64,000 nt of DNA from NCBI RefSeq assembly GCF_000410515.1, contig NC_021500.1, forward strand, positions 1,116,001 to 1,180,000, read 5' to 3'. Position numbers and translations under genes: made by a program. This DNA is from Enterobacter sp. R4-368 (GTDB taxonomy: Bacteria > Pseudomonadota > Gammaproteobacteria > Enterobacterales > Enterobacteriaceae). Of this stretch, positions 52,591 through 61,551 are shown piece by piece. Below the pieces are notes generated by a model. The model ran no database searches. It was not told the DNA's origin and worked only from the letters and a program-made list of their open reading frames with translations. How positions within the stretch are numbered: the stretch's first letter is position 1; each line of letters begins with the position of its first letter.

Positions 52591-53055
52591 TTATTTACGC
52601 AGCAACCGCTGCAAACGCTGTTTATGCCACTGGCTAATCAGATTCGCGAAGACAAAAATCCGCAACCCTTTCACCGCCACCAGCCCGCCCCAAATCGCCG
52701 CCACCCATAATGACCAATGGCTCTCCGGCGAGGTGCTGCGGTTGAGGAAAAACAGCAGCACGCAGACGATAACGGCGGTGATCAACATGCGCCAGAAACT
52801 GCTTTCGGCGTCGAGCTGTTCCCGCGCGGCGGTGATGCGTTTATCCAGCGCCTCTTCGCCGGCCTCGCTCTGCGCGGAAAGCTCGGTGACGCTGACGCCA
52901 AACACCGCCGCCAGTGCGCTGAGTGTTTCCAGCGAAGGCTGATCGCCATTTTCAATTCTCTGCACGGTTCTGACGCTCAGCGCCGCCATCTCTGCCAGTT
53001 GTTCCTGTGACCAGGCCCGAGCCAGACGTAATGCTTTTACTTTGTTATCGCTCAT
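52591..53055 (-). CDS. XRE-type DNA-binding protein with a C-terminal 2TM domain
   Basis: 154 residues from the ATG at 53055, which has AGGAG upstream. The N-terminal third is a Cro/C1-type helix-turn-helix (SQEQLAEMAALSVRTVQRIE). After a linker come two hydrophobic helices (ITAVIVCVLLFFL and WVAAIWGGLVAVKGLRIF) and a basic end, a 2TM domain often found on such regulators. It would place a DNA-binding domain at the inner membrane. It is absent from this position in K-12. The four GACAGC-like repeats just upstream could be its own operator. Function unknown. Confidence 0.85.
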   Translation of the reverse strand: MSDNKVKALRLARAWSQEQLAEMAALSVRTVQRIENGDQPSLETLSALAAVFGVSVTELSAQSEAGEEALDKRITAAREQLDAESSFWRMLITAVIVCVLLFFLNRSTSPESHWSLWVAAIWGGLVAVKGLRIFVFANLISQWHKQRLQRLLRK

Positions 53056-53102
53056 ACTCTTTCTCCTGATGAATCCGGCCTGTAGTGTCACCCAACCCCG
53101 CA

Positions 53103-53157
53103 GACAGCAACACGATCCGCACCTGACAGCGACCCGACAGCAGCCTGACACGGCCTG
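53103..53157. repeat. phased GACAGC repeats upstream of the XRE gene
   Basis: GACAGC begins at 53103, 53125 and 53136, and the variant GACACG at 53147. Spacings are 22, 11 and 11 bp, about one helical turn each. The array lies 48 bp upstream of the XRE gene start. Confidence 0.5.
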
Positions 53158-53288
53158 TCGTCAAGTATAACTCCGGTGAATATGTCTTCAGTGAACAACG
53201 GCGCAATCCTCTGTATGATGGCTGCCGCCTGGGGCATAGTATCGTTTCGTCAGCCGCCAGGCCTGACAACAATAAAAGGAAAGGGATA

Positions 53289-54020
53289 GTGAGGAAATAC
53301 TACTACGGTGCGCTGACACTCTTATTTGCAGCATTCAACTGCCAGGCAGAGCTAACCGAAGCACAGATGGATGCAGACTGCGCGAAAATCGCCGATTACG
53401 CCAAAAAAGGCGATCAATATTACAAAGCGAAAGATTACCCCAAAGCGCGCGAGGCTTTCGAAGAACAGGCGGCATGGCTGGAGCAGTGCGAATCAGGCAA
53501 AGATAAACCGAATGATGTGTTGATAGCCACCGCCTACAACAATGTCGCGCTTACCTGGATCCGCCAGGGCGACTACCGCAAAGCGCAGGCGTGGCTGTCC
53601 ATTATGCCGGACGACGAAAAGTCGAAATATAACCTCTCGCGTATCCAGGACAAGCTGCAGGCGCTGCCAAAACCGGCTTCCGCCGCGGGTGAATACTGGC
53701 AGTACGCCGGACGCAGCGAGTGGGAAGTCATCACGCTTAAACCACAGGATAAAGAGAGCTGGCAGGCGGACTGGTCCGGTCTTTATTTCGGCATCATGGG
53801 GCTGTACTCCGGGCCGAATATGGGTGATTTCAGCGAAAAAGTGACGCTGAAAAACGGCAAAGGCGACATCATTTTGCGTGATGAAGGCATTTCCCAATGC
53901 ACCATTTCGCTGAGTCTGGCGGCGGATCTCAACACGCTGGAGATGAAAACGGATGATGCGACGAATTGCGGTTTCGGCCATAACGTCAGCGCAGATGGCA
54001 CCTACCTGCGCGTGAACTAA
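53289..54020 (+). CDS. secreted TPR-containing protein of unknown function
   Basis: 243 residues with a GTG start preceded by GGAAAGG. A signal peptide (KYYYGALTLLFAAFNCQA, cleavage after residue 20) sends it to the periplasm. Residues about 30-110 have two TPR-like units (AKKGDQYYKAKDYPKAREAF and TAYNNVALTWIRQGDYRKAQ). The C-terminal ~100 residues look beta-rich, with two cysteines (ISQCTIS, TNCGFG) that could form a disulfide. I do not recognise the C-terminal domain. It is absent from K-12 here and lies divergent from the XRE gene. Confidence 0.8.
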   Translation: MRKYYYGALTLLFAAFNCQAELTEAQMDADCAKIADYAKKGDQYYKAKDYPKAREAFEEQAAWLEQCESGKDKPNDVLIATAYNNVALTWIRQGDYRKAQAWLSIMPDDEKSKYNLSRIQDKLQALPKPASAAGEYWQYAGRSEWEVITLKPQDKESWQADWSGLYFGIMGLYSGPNMGDFSEKVTLKNGKGDIILRDEGISQCTISLSLAADLNTLEMKTDDATNCGFGHNVSADGTYLRVN

Positions 54021-54089
54021 CGCGCGGGTTTACTCCCCTGCCCCACGGCGCTACAATTCCCGCCCTAAATTTAGGGGAACTCCCCTGCG

Positions 54090-54107
54090 GCCTCACTTCG
54101 GTGAGGC
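54090..54107. repeat. hairpin in the trhP leader
   Basis: GCCTCAC pairs with GTGAGGC around TTCG (54090-54107), next to a second short stem GGGG-AAC-TCCCC. The two lie in the 117-bp gap before trhP. They may end the upstream transcript or structure the trhP leader. Confidence 0.45.
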
Positions 54108-54137
54108 TATCTGACCTGTCATCAGAACGAGAACATC

Positions 54138-55499
54138 ATGTTTAAACCGGAACTCCTCTCCCCGGCGGGAACGCTGAAAAATATGCGTTACGCTTTCGCC
54201 TACGGCGCAGACGCGGTTTACGCGGGCCAACCGCGTTACTCGCTGCGCGTGCGCAATAACGAATTCAACCACGAAAACCTGCAAATCGGCATTAACGAAG
54301 CCCACGCGCTGGGTAAGCAGTTTTACGTGGTGGTGAATATTGCCCCGCACAACGCCAAGCTGAAAACGTTTATTCGCGATCTGAAACCGGTGGTGGATAT
54401 GGGGCCGGACGCGCTGATTATGTCCGATCCCGGTTTAATCATGCTGGTGCGGGAAAACTTCCCGCAGATGCCGATTCATCTGTCGGTACAGGCCAACGCC
54501 GTTAACTGGGCGACCGTGAAGTTCTGGCAGCAAATGGGGCTGAGCCGCGTGATCCTCTCCCGCGAGCTCTCTTTAGAAGAGATTGCCGAAATCCGCGCCC
54601 AGGTGCCGGAGATGGAGATCGAAATCTTCGTGCACGGCGCGCTGTGCATGGCTTATTCCGGCCGCTGCCTGCTCTCGGGTTATATCAATAAACGCGATCC
54701 GAACCAGGGCACCTGTACCAATGCCTGTCGCTGGGAATACAAGGTGCAGGAAGGCAAAGAAGATGCCATCGGCAATATCGTACACGTGCATGAACCGATC
54801 CCGGTGCAGAACATTGAACCGACACTCGGCGTCGGCGCGCCGACCGATAAAGTGTTCATGATTGAAGAAGCCCAGCGTCCGGGCGAGTACATGACCGCCT
54901 TTGAAGACGAGCACGGCACTTACATCATGAACTCGAAAGATCTGCGGGCGATTGCGCATGTTGAGCGGTTAACGCAGATGGGGGTGCACTCTCTGAAGAT
55001 TGAAGGCCGCACTAAATCCTTCTACTACTGCGCGCGTACTGCGCAGGTTTATCGCAAAGCGATTGACGACGCCGCGGCGGGCAAGCCGTTCGATACTTCG
55101 CTGCTGGAGACGCTGGAAGGCCTGGCGCACCGGGGTTACACCGAAGGTTTCCTGCGCCGTCACACCCATGACGACTACCAGAACTATGAATACGGTTATT
55201 CCGTTTCCGAACGCCAGCAGTTTGTCGGTGAATTCACCGGTGAGCGCAAAGGCGACCTTGCGGCTGTAGCGGTGAAAAATAAGTTTTCCGTTGGCGACAG
55301 CCTGGAGTTGATGACACCGCAGGGCAACGTCAACTTTACGCTGGAGCACATGGAAAACGCCAAAGGCGAAGCCATGCCGGTCGCGCCGGGAGACGGTTAT
55401 ACGGTCTGGCTGCCGGTTCCGCAGGATATGGCGCTGGAATATGCGCTGTTAATGCGCAATTTCACCGGGCAGTCAACCCGCAATCCTCACGCGAAGTGA
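54138..55499 (+). CDS. trhP: tRNA uridine-34 hydroxylation protein TrhP (YegQ), U32 peptidase family
   Basis: 453 residues, equal to K-12 YegQ. A U32-family protein with LLSPAGTLKNMRYAFAYGAD at the start, the conserved HGALCMAYSGRCLLSGY signature with its cysteines and further cysteines in NQGTCTNACRW, which fit a metal centre. It is required for prephenate-dependent hydroxylation of U34 to ho5U in several tRNAs. Directly downstream is the sRNA gene cyaR, the K-12 arrangement. Confidence 0.96.
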   Translation: MFKPELLSPAGTLKNMRYAFAYGADAVYAGQPRYSLRVRNNEFNHENLQIGINEAHALGKQFYVVVNIAPHNAKLKTFIRDLKPVVDMGPDALIMSDPGLIMLVRENFPQMPIHLSVQANAVNWATVKFWQQMGLSRVILSRELSLEEIAEIRAQVPEMEIEIFVHGALCMAYSGRCLLSGYINKRDPNQGTCTNACRWEYKVQEGKEDAIGNIVHVHEPIPVQNIEPTLGVGAPTDKVFMIEEAQRPGEYMTAFEDEHGTYIMNSKDLRAIAHVERLTQMGVHSLKIEGRTKSFYYCARTAQVYRKAIDDAAAGKPFDTSLLETLEGLAHRGYTEGFLRRHTHDDYQNYEYGYSVSERQQFVGEFTGERKGDLAAVAVKNKFSVGDSLELMTPQGNVNFTLEHMENAKGEAMPVAPGDGYTVWLPVPQDMALEYALLMRNFTGQSTRNPHAK

Positions 55500-55529
55500 T
55501 TGAGCAGGGTTATTTTTTCGGCGCGAAAA

Positions 55530-55551
55530 ATCTTAGAATCGGATCACATAC
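55530..55551 (+). promoter_or_regulatory. CRP-binding site of cyaR
   Basis: The half-sites TTAGA (55533-55537) and TCACA (55544-55548) are separated by 6 bp, as in the CRP consensus TGTGA-N6-TCACA. The centre lies about 42 bp upstream of the predicted transcript start, as in class II CRP promoters. A TATTAT -10 element is at 55570-55575. Confidence 0.75.
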
Positions 55552-55582
55552 CGCCCCGTTTAATACGGGTATTATCCTTCTC

Positions 55583-55669
55583 GCTGAAAAACATAACCCA
55601 TAAATGCTAGCTGTACCAGGAACCACCTCCTTAGCCTGCGTAATCTCCCTTACGCAGGCTGATTTTTTT
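55583..55669 (+). ncRNA. cyaR: small regulatory RNA CyaR (RyeE)
   Basis: The sequence from GCTGAAAAACATAACCC through the terminator matches K-12 CyaR almost base for base and has the same position after trhP/yegQ. The seed region ACCAGGAACCACCTCC, which pairs with ompX, luxS and nadE mRNAs, is intact. The terminator stem GCCTGCGTAA/TTACGCAGGC is followed by a U-run. CyaR is CRP-dependent and Hfq-binding. Confidence 0.93.
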
Positions 55670-55749
55670 TCATCCTTTCTCTGCTTTTTCTCCCCACTTT
55701 TCTCTCCTGAGATACACTTTTCTCATCGAATTCAATCAGGATGAAAAGA

Positions 55750-56649
55750 ATGAGCGCATTTCCCACAAGTTTGTTAATCCTCAACGGTAAAAGCGCCGGG
55801 GACGAAGCCCTGCGCGAAGCGGTAACGCTATTGCGCGACGAAGGCATGGATATTCAGGTGCGCGTCACCTGGGAAAAAGGCGACGCGGTGCGCTATGTCG
55901 AAGAGGCGCGGCAGCTTGGCGTTGCCACGGTGATTGCCGGTGGCGGCGATGGCACCATCAACGAAGTGGCGACCGCGCTGGTGAACTGCAAAAGCGAGAC
56001 CATCCCGGCGCTGGGCATTTTGCCGCTCGGCACCGCCAATGATTTCGCCACCAGCGCCGGTATCCCGGAAGGCCTGGATAAGGCCTTACAGCTGGCGATT
56101 GTCGGCAAAGCGGTGCCAATTGATATCGCCCGCGTGAACGATAAAACCTGCTTTATCAATATGGCGACCGGCGGTTTTGGCACCCGCATTACCAGTGAAA
56201 CGCCGGAAAAACTTAAAGCCGCGCTCGGCGGCGTCTCCTATCTGATCCACGGCCTGATGCGCATGGATATGCTGAAAGCGGATCGCTGCGAAATAAGTGG
56301 TGAGGATTTTCACTGGCAGGGCGATGCACTGGTGATCGGCATCGGCAATGGCCGCCAGGCGGGCGGCGGACAGCAACTCTGCCCGCAGGCGCTGATCAAT
56401 GACGGCTTATTACAGCTACGGATTTTCACCGGTGATGAACTGCTTCCCGCGCTGTTCACCACCCTGACACAGCCGGAAGATAACCCGCATATTGTCGACG
56501 GGAAATCGGCGTGGTTTGAAATTAATGCCCCGCATGAAATGACGTTTAATCTCGACGGCGAACCGCTGCGCGGCGAGCGGTTTCGCATTGAAGTGGTGCC
56601 GAATGCGCTGCAATGCCGGTTGCCACCGGATTGCCCGTTATTGCGTTAA
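55750..56649 (+). CDS. yegS: lipid kinase YegS
   Basis: 299 residues from the ATG at 55750, equal to K-12; an ATG 9 bp upstream is in frame but sits too close to AGGA. Diacylglycerol-kinase-like fold with the nucleotide-binding [13 protein letters not shown] and [13 protein letters not shown] motifs and a C-terminal [14 protein letters not shown] segment. K-12 YegS phosphorylates phosphatidylglycerol in vitro. Confidence 0.95.
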   Translation: MSAFPTSLLILNGKSAGDEALREAVTLLRDEGMDIQVRVTWEKGDAVRYVEEARQLGVATVIAGGGDGTINEVATALVNCKSETIPALGILPLGTANDFATSAGIPEGLDKALQLAIVGKAVPIDIARVNDKTCFINMATGGFGTRITSETPEKLKAALGGVSYLIHGLMRMDMLKADRCEISGEDFHWQGDALVIGIGNGRQAGGGQQLCPQALINDGLLQLRIFTGDELLPALFTTLTQPEDNPHIVDGKSAWFEINAPHEMTFNLDGEPLRGERFRIEVVPNALQCRLPPDCPLLR

Positions 56650-56691
56650 CGCGCCGCAGCCTTACGAGCGTGTTGCAAGCAAATTGACAGA

Positions 56692-56724
56692 CCTGGTGAG
56701 CGCAAGCGCCGCCAGGCCTTTTTT
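56692..56724 (+). terminator. intrinsic terminator after yegS
   Basis: CCTGG (56692-56696) pairs with CCAGG (56712-56716), with an inner GCGC-AA-GCGC, followed by CCTTTTTT. It lies 42 bp past the yegS stop. Confidence 0.75.
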
Positions 56725-56856
56725 GCTGCATTGCGACTGACGGCTATCTCAGCAACCCATAGTTTATTAATTTGAGAACATCTCGCAGCGAGGGGGTTAA
56801 GCCCCCCGCTGAAATCAGCGGACCGGAGAGTGAATGACAAGGGTATTTATTATCTG

Positions 56857-58011
56857 TCAGTCGTGGCTGACGGTATTGGCTTCGATATAGGCGAAATTGA
56901 TGTCCTCGCCGAGCCCCGGTCGCTGCGGCAGATGAACAAAGCCCTCTTCATCCATCGGATCAATCAGGCTGTTTAAGTACGCCGCCGGTTGATCATAATC
57001 GAGGAACGGGTGCAGCAAACCGCGCTCGTACCAGCGGCAGTTGCGGATGGCGCCAATCACCGCCAGGCTCGCCGCGCCGTTGCCGTGCACTTCACAATCC
57101 ATGCCGAATGATTCCGCCAGGTTCGCCACTTTCAGCGCTGGCGAAATGCCGCCCACGCCGTTGGCTCCGGCGCGCAGAATGTCACAGGCGCCCGCGTTTA
57201 CCCAGTCGGCGCGGCTATGGTGTTTCCCGCCCAGGCTTTCCGGCCCGATAACCGGAATCGACAGATTTTCCGCAAGCCACGCGTAAGAGGACATGCTCGC
57301 TTCGTCCATCGGTTCTTCAAACCAGGCGAAGTTGAGTTTTTCCAGCTCCTTGCCGATATAGAGCGCGTCGGTGCGGCTGTACCAGTGGTAGCCATCAAGC
57401 ATCAGTTCAATATCCGGGCCGACCGCTTCACGCACCGCGGCGCAGGCTTTGACGTCCATTTTCGGGTTCGGCGCGAATTTCACCGGTGGCATCCAGGTGT
57501 GTAATTTGATGGCTTTGTAGCCGCGCGCCACCAGTTTTTCGGCGAAGGCGGCGTACGAGTCCGGCGTCGAAAGCCCGCCTTCCAGCTCGTCGCCGCACAT
57601 GGTGCTGCCATACGCCGGGACTTTGTCGCGATAACCGCCCAGCAGCTTGTACACCGATATGTTTAATTTGCGGCCAATCAAATCCCACAGCGCTTGTTCA
57701 ACAAATGACAGTGTGCGCTCGGTTAACTGGTGCGCACTGCCGCGTTGCCAGTGCACCAGATCCTGCCAGATGCGCTCGCGGTTAAACGGATCCTGCCCGA
57801 GCATCACTTTGCGAAAAAAAGCGTTGAGCACAAACGGGCGCACCACTTCCGGCGGCGCAAAGGAATAGCCTTTGCTGCCATCGTCTGCGGCGATCGTCAG
57901 CATCGCCATGCTGGCCTGTTTTTCCGGCCCTGGATGCGAGTGCCCGGCGCTGTCGGAAACGCGGCGCGTGGGATGCTGAAACACGGTGACGTTTACTGAT
58001 TCAATTTTCAT
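56857..58011 (-). CDS. mandelate racemase/muconate lactonizing enzyme family sugar-acid dehydratase
   Basis: 384 residues from the ATG at 58011, preceded by GGGAACC; the frame runs 19 codons further without support. An enolase-superfamily barrel: KAIKLH (K-x-H in place of K-x-K), metal ligands in LMLDGYHWY, WFEEPMDE and IGPESLGG, and CEVHGNG with the likely second base histidine. These are features of acid-sugar dehydratases. The substrate is not assigned; a pentonate or hexonate is likely. It stands alone between yegS and fbaB, where K-12 has the gat genes, with no transporter or kinase beside it. Confidence 0.85.
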   Translation of the reverse strand: MKIESVNVTVFQHPTRRVSDSAGHSHPGPEKQASMAMLTIAADDGSKGYSFAPPEVVRPFVLNAFFRKVMLGQDPFNRERIWQDLVHWQRGSAHQLTERTLSFVEQALWDLIGRKLNISVYKLLGGYRDKVPAYGSTMCGDELEGGLSTPDSYAAFAEKLVARGYKAIKLHTWMPPVKFAPNPKMDVKACAAVREAVGPDIELMLDGYHWYSRTDALYIGKELEKLNFAWFEEPMDEASMSSYAWLAENLSIPVIGPESLGGKHHSRADWVNAGACDILRAGANGVGGISPALKVANLAESFGMDCEVHGNGAASLAVIGAIRNCRWYERGLLHPFLDYDQPAAYLNSLIDPMDEEGFVHLPQRPGLGEDINFAYIEANTVSHD

Positions 58012-58250
58012 TGTGGTTCCCTGATATTTTTTTTGAAAAGCCGTTTTATAAATAAATATTATGCACAAAAATAGCGCGTAACTTCGGGCAAGTTTCGCTA
58101 AACGAGGGGCATTTTTTAGACATATGCACGACGCGGCGTGAGGTTTTTCACAAAAAGACGGAATGCAATCAGGGGATTGAGACGCAGGTAAGATGAAATA
58201 AAGGGGATGGATTATTTACCCTCCCCCGCCAGGGAGAGGGTAAAAGGTAA
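58012..58250. other. intergenic region upstream of the dehydratase gene, with hairpin
   Basis: The stem TTTACCCTC (58215-58223) pairs with GAGGGTAAA (58236-58244), just past the fbaB stop and probably forming its 3' end. The rest is AT-rich promoter-like sequence for the dehydratase gene. No gene seen. Confidence 0.5.
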
Positions 58251-59303
58251 TCAGGCGATGGTCACTTTCTCGTCAAGATAGACATCCTGCACAGCGTTAA
58301 TCAGCTTCACGCCCTCGGCCATGGTTTTCTTGAACGCTTTACGGCCCAGGATCAGCCCCATGCCGCCCGCGCGTTTATTGATAACCGCCGTACGAACCGC
58401 GTCGCCGAGATCGGTATCGCCGCCCGCCGCGCCGCCGGAGTTAATCAGCCCGGCCCGGCCCATGTAGCAGTTCGCCAGCTGGTAACGCACCAGGTCAATC
58501 GGATTGTCGCTGGTCAGCTTGCTGTAGACGCGCTCGTCGGTATAGCCAAAATTCACCGCTTTGTAGCCGCCGTTATTTTCCGCCATCTTCTGCTTCACAA
58601 TATCGGCGCCAATGGTGGCGGCAATATGGTTCGCCTGGCCGGTTAAATCGGCGGAAACGTGGTAATCAACGCCATCTTTCTTGAACGATGAGTTACGCAG
58701 GTACGCCCACAATACGGTGACCATACCGAGCTCATGCGCGCGTTCAAAGGCGGCGGAAATTTCTTCAATCTGGCGGCGTGATTCCGCTGAACCGAAATAG
58801 ATCGTCGCCCCGACGGCGACGGCGCCCATATTGAACGCCTGCTCGACGCTGGCGTACAACGTCTGGTCATATTCGGTAGGGTAGCTGAGCGTTTCGTTGT
58901 GGTTCAGTTTTACCAGGAAAGGAATGCGGTGCGCATAACGGCGCGAAACCGACGCCAGCACACCGTAAGTGGATGCCACGCAGTTACAACCGGCTTCAAT
59001 CGCCAGCTCGACAATGTTCTTCGGATCGAAGTAGAGCGGGTTGGCGGCAAACGACGCGCCCGCCGAGTGCTCAATGCCCTGGTCGACCGGCAAAATAGAC
59101 AGATAGCCCGTGCCCGCCAGCCGCCCGTGGTTATACAGCGTCTGCATATTTCGCAGCACCGCCGGCGGGCGGTTGTTATCGACCATTACGCGATCAACAT
59201 AATCGTGTCCTGGCAGATAGAGCTGGTCAGCGGGGATGGTCATACAACGGTGTTGCAGAAGGCTGTCGGCGTCTTTGCCAAGTAACTGCACAATATCAGT
59301 CAT
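58251..59303 (-). CDS. fbaB: class I fructose-bisphosphate aldolase FbaB
   Basis: 350 residues from the ATG at 59303, the K-12 length, with GGGAG upstream; the longer frame upstream has no support. DhnA-type class I aldolase that splits fructose-1,6-bisphosphate through a lysine Schiff base. Key segments are [27 protein letters not shown] and [12 protein letters not shown]. In K-12 it is induced on gluconeogenic carbon sources. It follows thiD by 150 bp. Confidence 0.96.
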   Translation of the reverse strand: MTDIVQLLGKDADSLLQHRCMTIPADQLYLPGHDYVDRVMVDNNRPPAVLRNMQTLYNHGRLAGTGYLSILPVDQGIEHSAGASFAANPLYFDPKNIVELAIEAGCNCVASTYGVLASVSRRYAHRIPFLVKLNHNETLSYPTEYDQTLYASVEQAFNMGAVAVGATIYFGSAESRRQIEEISAAFERAHELGMVTVLWAYLRNSSFKKDGVDYHVSADLTGQANHIAATIGADIVKQKMAENNGGYKAVNFGYTDERVYSKLTSDNPIDLVRYQLANCYMGRAGLINSGGAAGGDTDLGDAVRTAVINKRAGGMGLILGRKAFKKTMAEGVKLINAVQDVYLDEKVTIA

Positions 59304-59453
59304 AGCTATGCTCCCGTAAGCTTCGCGCAAAGCGAATTGGATTATCCTTACCTGCCTGACGGCAGGCAGAGATAAGCCTGGTTCCCTCTTGTCAGATTTT
59401 CCACCGCTGGCCTTTTTTTCAGCATTATCTGCTGGCACGTTTCATATAGCGGT
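59304..59453. other. fbaB promoter region with hairpin
   Basis: CTGCCTG (59352-59358) pairs with CAGGCAG (59363-59369) around ACGG. It lies between the thiD stop and the fbaB start, and may end the thiMD transcript. No U-tract follows on the minus strand. Confidence 0.4.
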
Positions 59454-60254
59454 TTACCACCACTGGTGAAAGTGATGCACCGGTCCAATGCCGTGCCCCA
59501 CTTCCAGCGTATCTGCCTGCGCGAGCGCCGCCGTTAACCACTGTTTTGCTTCCACCACGGTGGATGCCCAGTCGTCATGGTGCGGGCGCAGCGCCGCCAG
59601 CGCGGCGGAGAGCGTACAGCCCGTACCGTGGGTGTTTTTCGTTTTCACACGCGGGGCGCTAAAGCGCAGCGCCCCATCGCGCGTGAACAGCCAGTCAGGG
59701 CTTTCGGCGTCATCCAGATGACCGCCTTTCATCAGCACCGCTTCACAGCCGAGCGCCAGCAGCGCTTCGCCCTGCGCATGCATCTCCTGTTCGCTGCGGG
59801 CATGTGGCGCATCAAGCAGCGCGGCGGCTTCCGGCAAATTAGGCGTAATAAGTGAAACCTGTGGCAGTAAATGCTGACGCAGCGCAGTGACCGCTGAGGG
59901 CGATAACAGCGGGTCGCCACTTTTGGCGAGCATCACCGTATCCAGCACCACATTGCGTACCTGATAGCGACGCAGCCGTTCCGCGACCGCTTCAACAATG
60001 TCCGTTTCCGCCAGCATGCCGATTTTGGTGGTGTCAATACGCACGTCGCTGAGCACGGAATCAAGCTGTGCGGCGACAAAGTCGGGTTCAATGCGGTACA
60101 CCGACTGCACGCCACGGGTGTTTTGTGCCACCAGCGCGGTGATCACCGAACAGCCGTATGCGCCCAGCGCGGAAAAAGTTTTCAGATCCGCCTGAATGCC
60201 CGCCCCACCGCTGGGATCGGTGCCGGCAATGGTTAATGCGTTGATGCGTTTCAT
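59454..60254 (-). CDS. thiD: hydroxymethylpyrimidine/phosphomethylpyrimidine kinase
   Basis: 266 residues, the K-12 length. It phosphorylates HMP and HMP-phosphate to HMP-pyrophosphate for thiamine synthesis. The N-terminus has [17 protein letters not shown] and the C-terminus [15 protein letters not shown], with the active-site cysteine in GTGC. It overlaps the thiM stop by 4 bp, so both depend on the thiM riboswitch. Confidence 0.97.
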   Translation of the reverse strand: MKRINALTIAGTDPSGGAGIQADLKTFSALGAYGCSVITALVAQNTRGVQSVYRIEPDFVAAQLDSVLSDVRIDTTKIGMLAETDIVEAVAERLRRYQVRNVVLDTVMLAKSGDPLLSPSAVTALRQHLLPQVSLITPNLPEAAALLDAPHARSEQEMHAQGEALLALGCEAVLMKGGHLDDAESPDWLFTRDGALRFSAPRVKTKNTHGTGCTLSAALAALRPHHDDWASTVVEAKQWLTAALAQADTLEVGHGIGPVHHFHQWW

Positions 60255-61039
60255 GCATTGCCTCCCAGCATGTACAGCGCGTCCAGAAAGGCGGGAACAA
60301 AACTGCCCGGTCCTGCGCTCTTCGCACAGGCCAGGCTACCGGCTTGTGCCATAAACGCGCAGGCCGCAGCGACATTTTCCAGCTTATCGCCCGGCAGTGC
60401 GCAGCAGGCGGCCACCACCGCAGAGAGTGCGCAGCCAGTACCCACCACGCGCGTCATCAGCACATCACCGCCGGCCACCATCAACACACGCGGGCCATCG
60501 GTGATGTAATCCACTTCGCCGCTTACCGCGACAATCGCCCCGCTTTGTCGCGCCAGCGCCTGCGCCGCAGGCAGTGCCGCGCTGGCGGTGTCGGTGGTAT
60601 CCACGCCGCGCCCGCCGGCGCTCATACCGGCAAGCGCGAGGATTTCCGAAGCATTCCCCCGGATCGCCGCCGGGCGCAACGCCAGCAGTTGCTGGCAGAA
60701 TTGTGTGCGTAGCGTGAGCGCGCCAACGGCAACGGCAACGGGATCGAGTGTCCAGGGTTTATGCGCGGCTTTCGCGCTCTCGACCGCCGCGCGCATCGCT
60801 GCGGCGCGTTCGCGCGTTAAGGTACCCACGTTGATTAACAGGGCATCGGCAATGGCGCTGAACTGCGGCGCTTCTTCGCTATCAATCACCATCGCGGGTG
60901 ATGCGCCAAGCGCCAGTAGCACGTTAGCGGTAAAGGTTTGTACGACGTCATTGGTCATACAGTGCACAAGGGGAGAACGGCGGCGGAATTGCTGTAACGC
61001 ATGTGCGAGTTGCACACGATCAAGCAGGTCAGGTTGCAT
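60251..61039 (-). CDS. thiM: hydroxyethylthiazole kinase
   Basis: 262 residues from the ATG at 61039, equal to K-12, with GGAG upstream. A ribokinase-like enzyme of thiazole salvage that phosphorylates 4-methyl-5-(beta-hydroxyethyl)thiazole. Conserved parts are [26 protein letters not shown] and [14 protein letters not shown], with the catalytic cysteine. A TPP riboswitch lies directly upstream; the hairpin at 61051-61079 abuts the ribosome binding site. thiD follows with an ATGA overlap. Confidence 0.97.
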   Translation of the reverse strand: MQPDLLDRVQLAHALQQFRRRSPLVHCMTNDVVQTFTANVLLALGASPAMVIDSEEAPQFSAIADALLINVGTLTRERAAAMRAAVESAKAAHKPWTLDPVAVAVGALTLRTQFCQQLLALRPAAIRGNASEILALAGMSAGGRGVDTTDTASAALPAAQALARQSGAIVAVSGEVDYITDGPRVLMVAGGDVLMTRVVGTGCALSAVVAACCALPGDKLENVAAACAFMAQAGSLACAKSAGPGSFVPAFLDALYMLGGNA

Positions 61040-61050
61040 GGTTTCGCTCC

Positions 61051-61164
61051 TGCCCGGCGTGAAGAAGGGATGCCGGGCAGGCATCTGACTTCCCTACGCT
61101 GGCATTATCCAGATCAGGTGGTACGGGTATTTCTCAGCCTTCACAAAGAAGGGCACCCCGAGTC
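61051..61164 (-). ncRNA. TPP (thiamine pyrophosphate) riboswitch of thiM
   Basis: On the minus strand, 61164 down to 61086 gives the THI-element aptamer: GGGGTGCCC, CTGAGAAATACCC, then ACCTGATCTGGATAATGCC-AGCGTAGGGAA-type core, nearly identical to the K-12 thiM riboswitch. The expression platform is the hairpin TGCCCGGC/GCCGGGCA (61051-61079), next to the thiM GGAG. TPP binding is expected to block translation of thiM-thiD. Confidence 0.95.
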
Positions 61165-61316
61165 ATTTAAAACAAATTCAACTACTTGCGATTAATGCTC
61201 TCATTAATCCCTGTTCAGGATCATGCCAGCGGGGAAACAAAGACACAACCCCTTCAAAAACGGCATCTGCCTCTCATCACAACCCACGCGGGTACGCCCA
61301 CATTACGACGACGGTT
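61165..61316. other. upstream region of the thiM riboswitch
   Basis: About 150 bp of AT-rich sequence that should carry the thiM promoter (minus strand). No frame or repeat seen in it other than the riboswitch flank shared with the second copy at 62160-62252. Confidence 0.4.
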
Positions 61317-61523
61317 TCACCGGCTAATCGGCTTTTCAACAAGCAGGTGCAAGTCATGAGAATTTAATGATTTCATAGCGGTCATGAACACAACATCGAT
61401 ACCTTCAGGCAGCCTGACACGTTGATTTCTATGGTTCCTAAAATCACAGGTATCTTTCTCTACGCCGTAAAGAACGTTTTTTAATGCTTGCTTATCAATC
61501 AGTTGCCGTCCCATTGTTCCCAT
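61317..61523 (-). CDS. possible small protein of unknown function
   Basis: A 68-residue frame from ATG at 61523, starting MGTMGRQLIDKQ. Its composition looks protein-like (VLYGVEKDTCDF, LPEGIDVVFMTAMK), but no convincing ribosome binding site precedes it and I do not recognise it. It would be divergent from the frameshifted membrane-protein gene. It may be a decayed fragment. Confidence 0.25.
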   Translation of the reverse strand: MGTMGRQLIDKQALKNVLYGVEKDTCDFRNHRNQRVRLPEGIDVVFMTAMKSLNSHDLHLLVEKPISR

Positions 61524-61551
61524 AACTTTCAAAGGCAAAAGGAGAAGGAAG

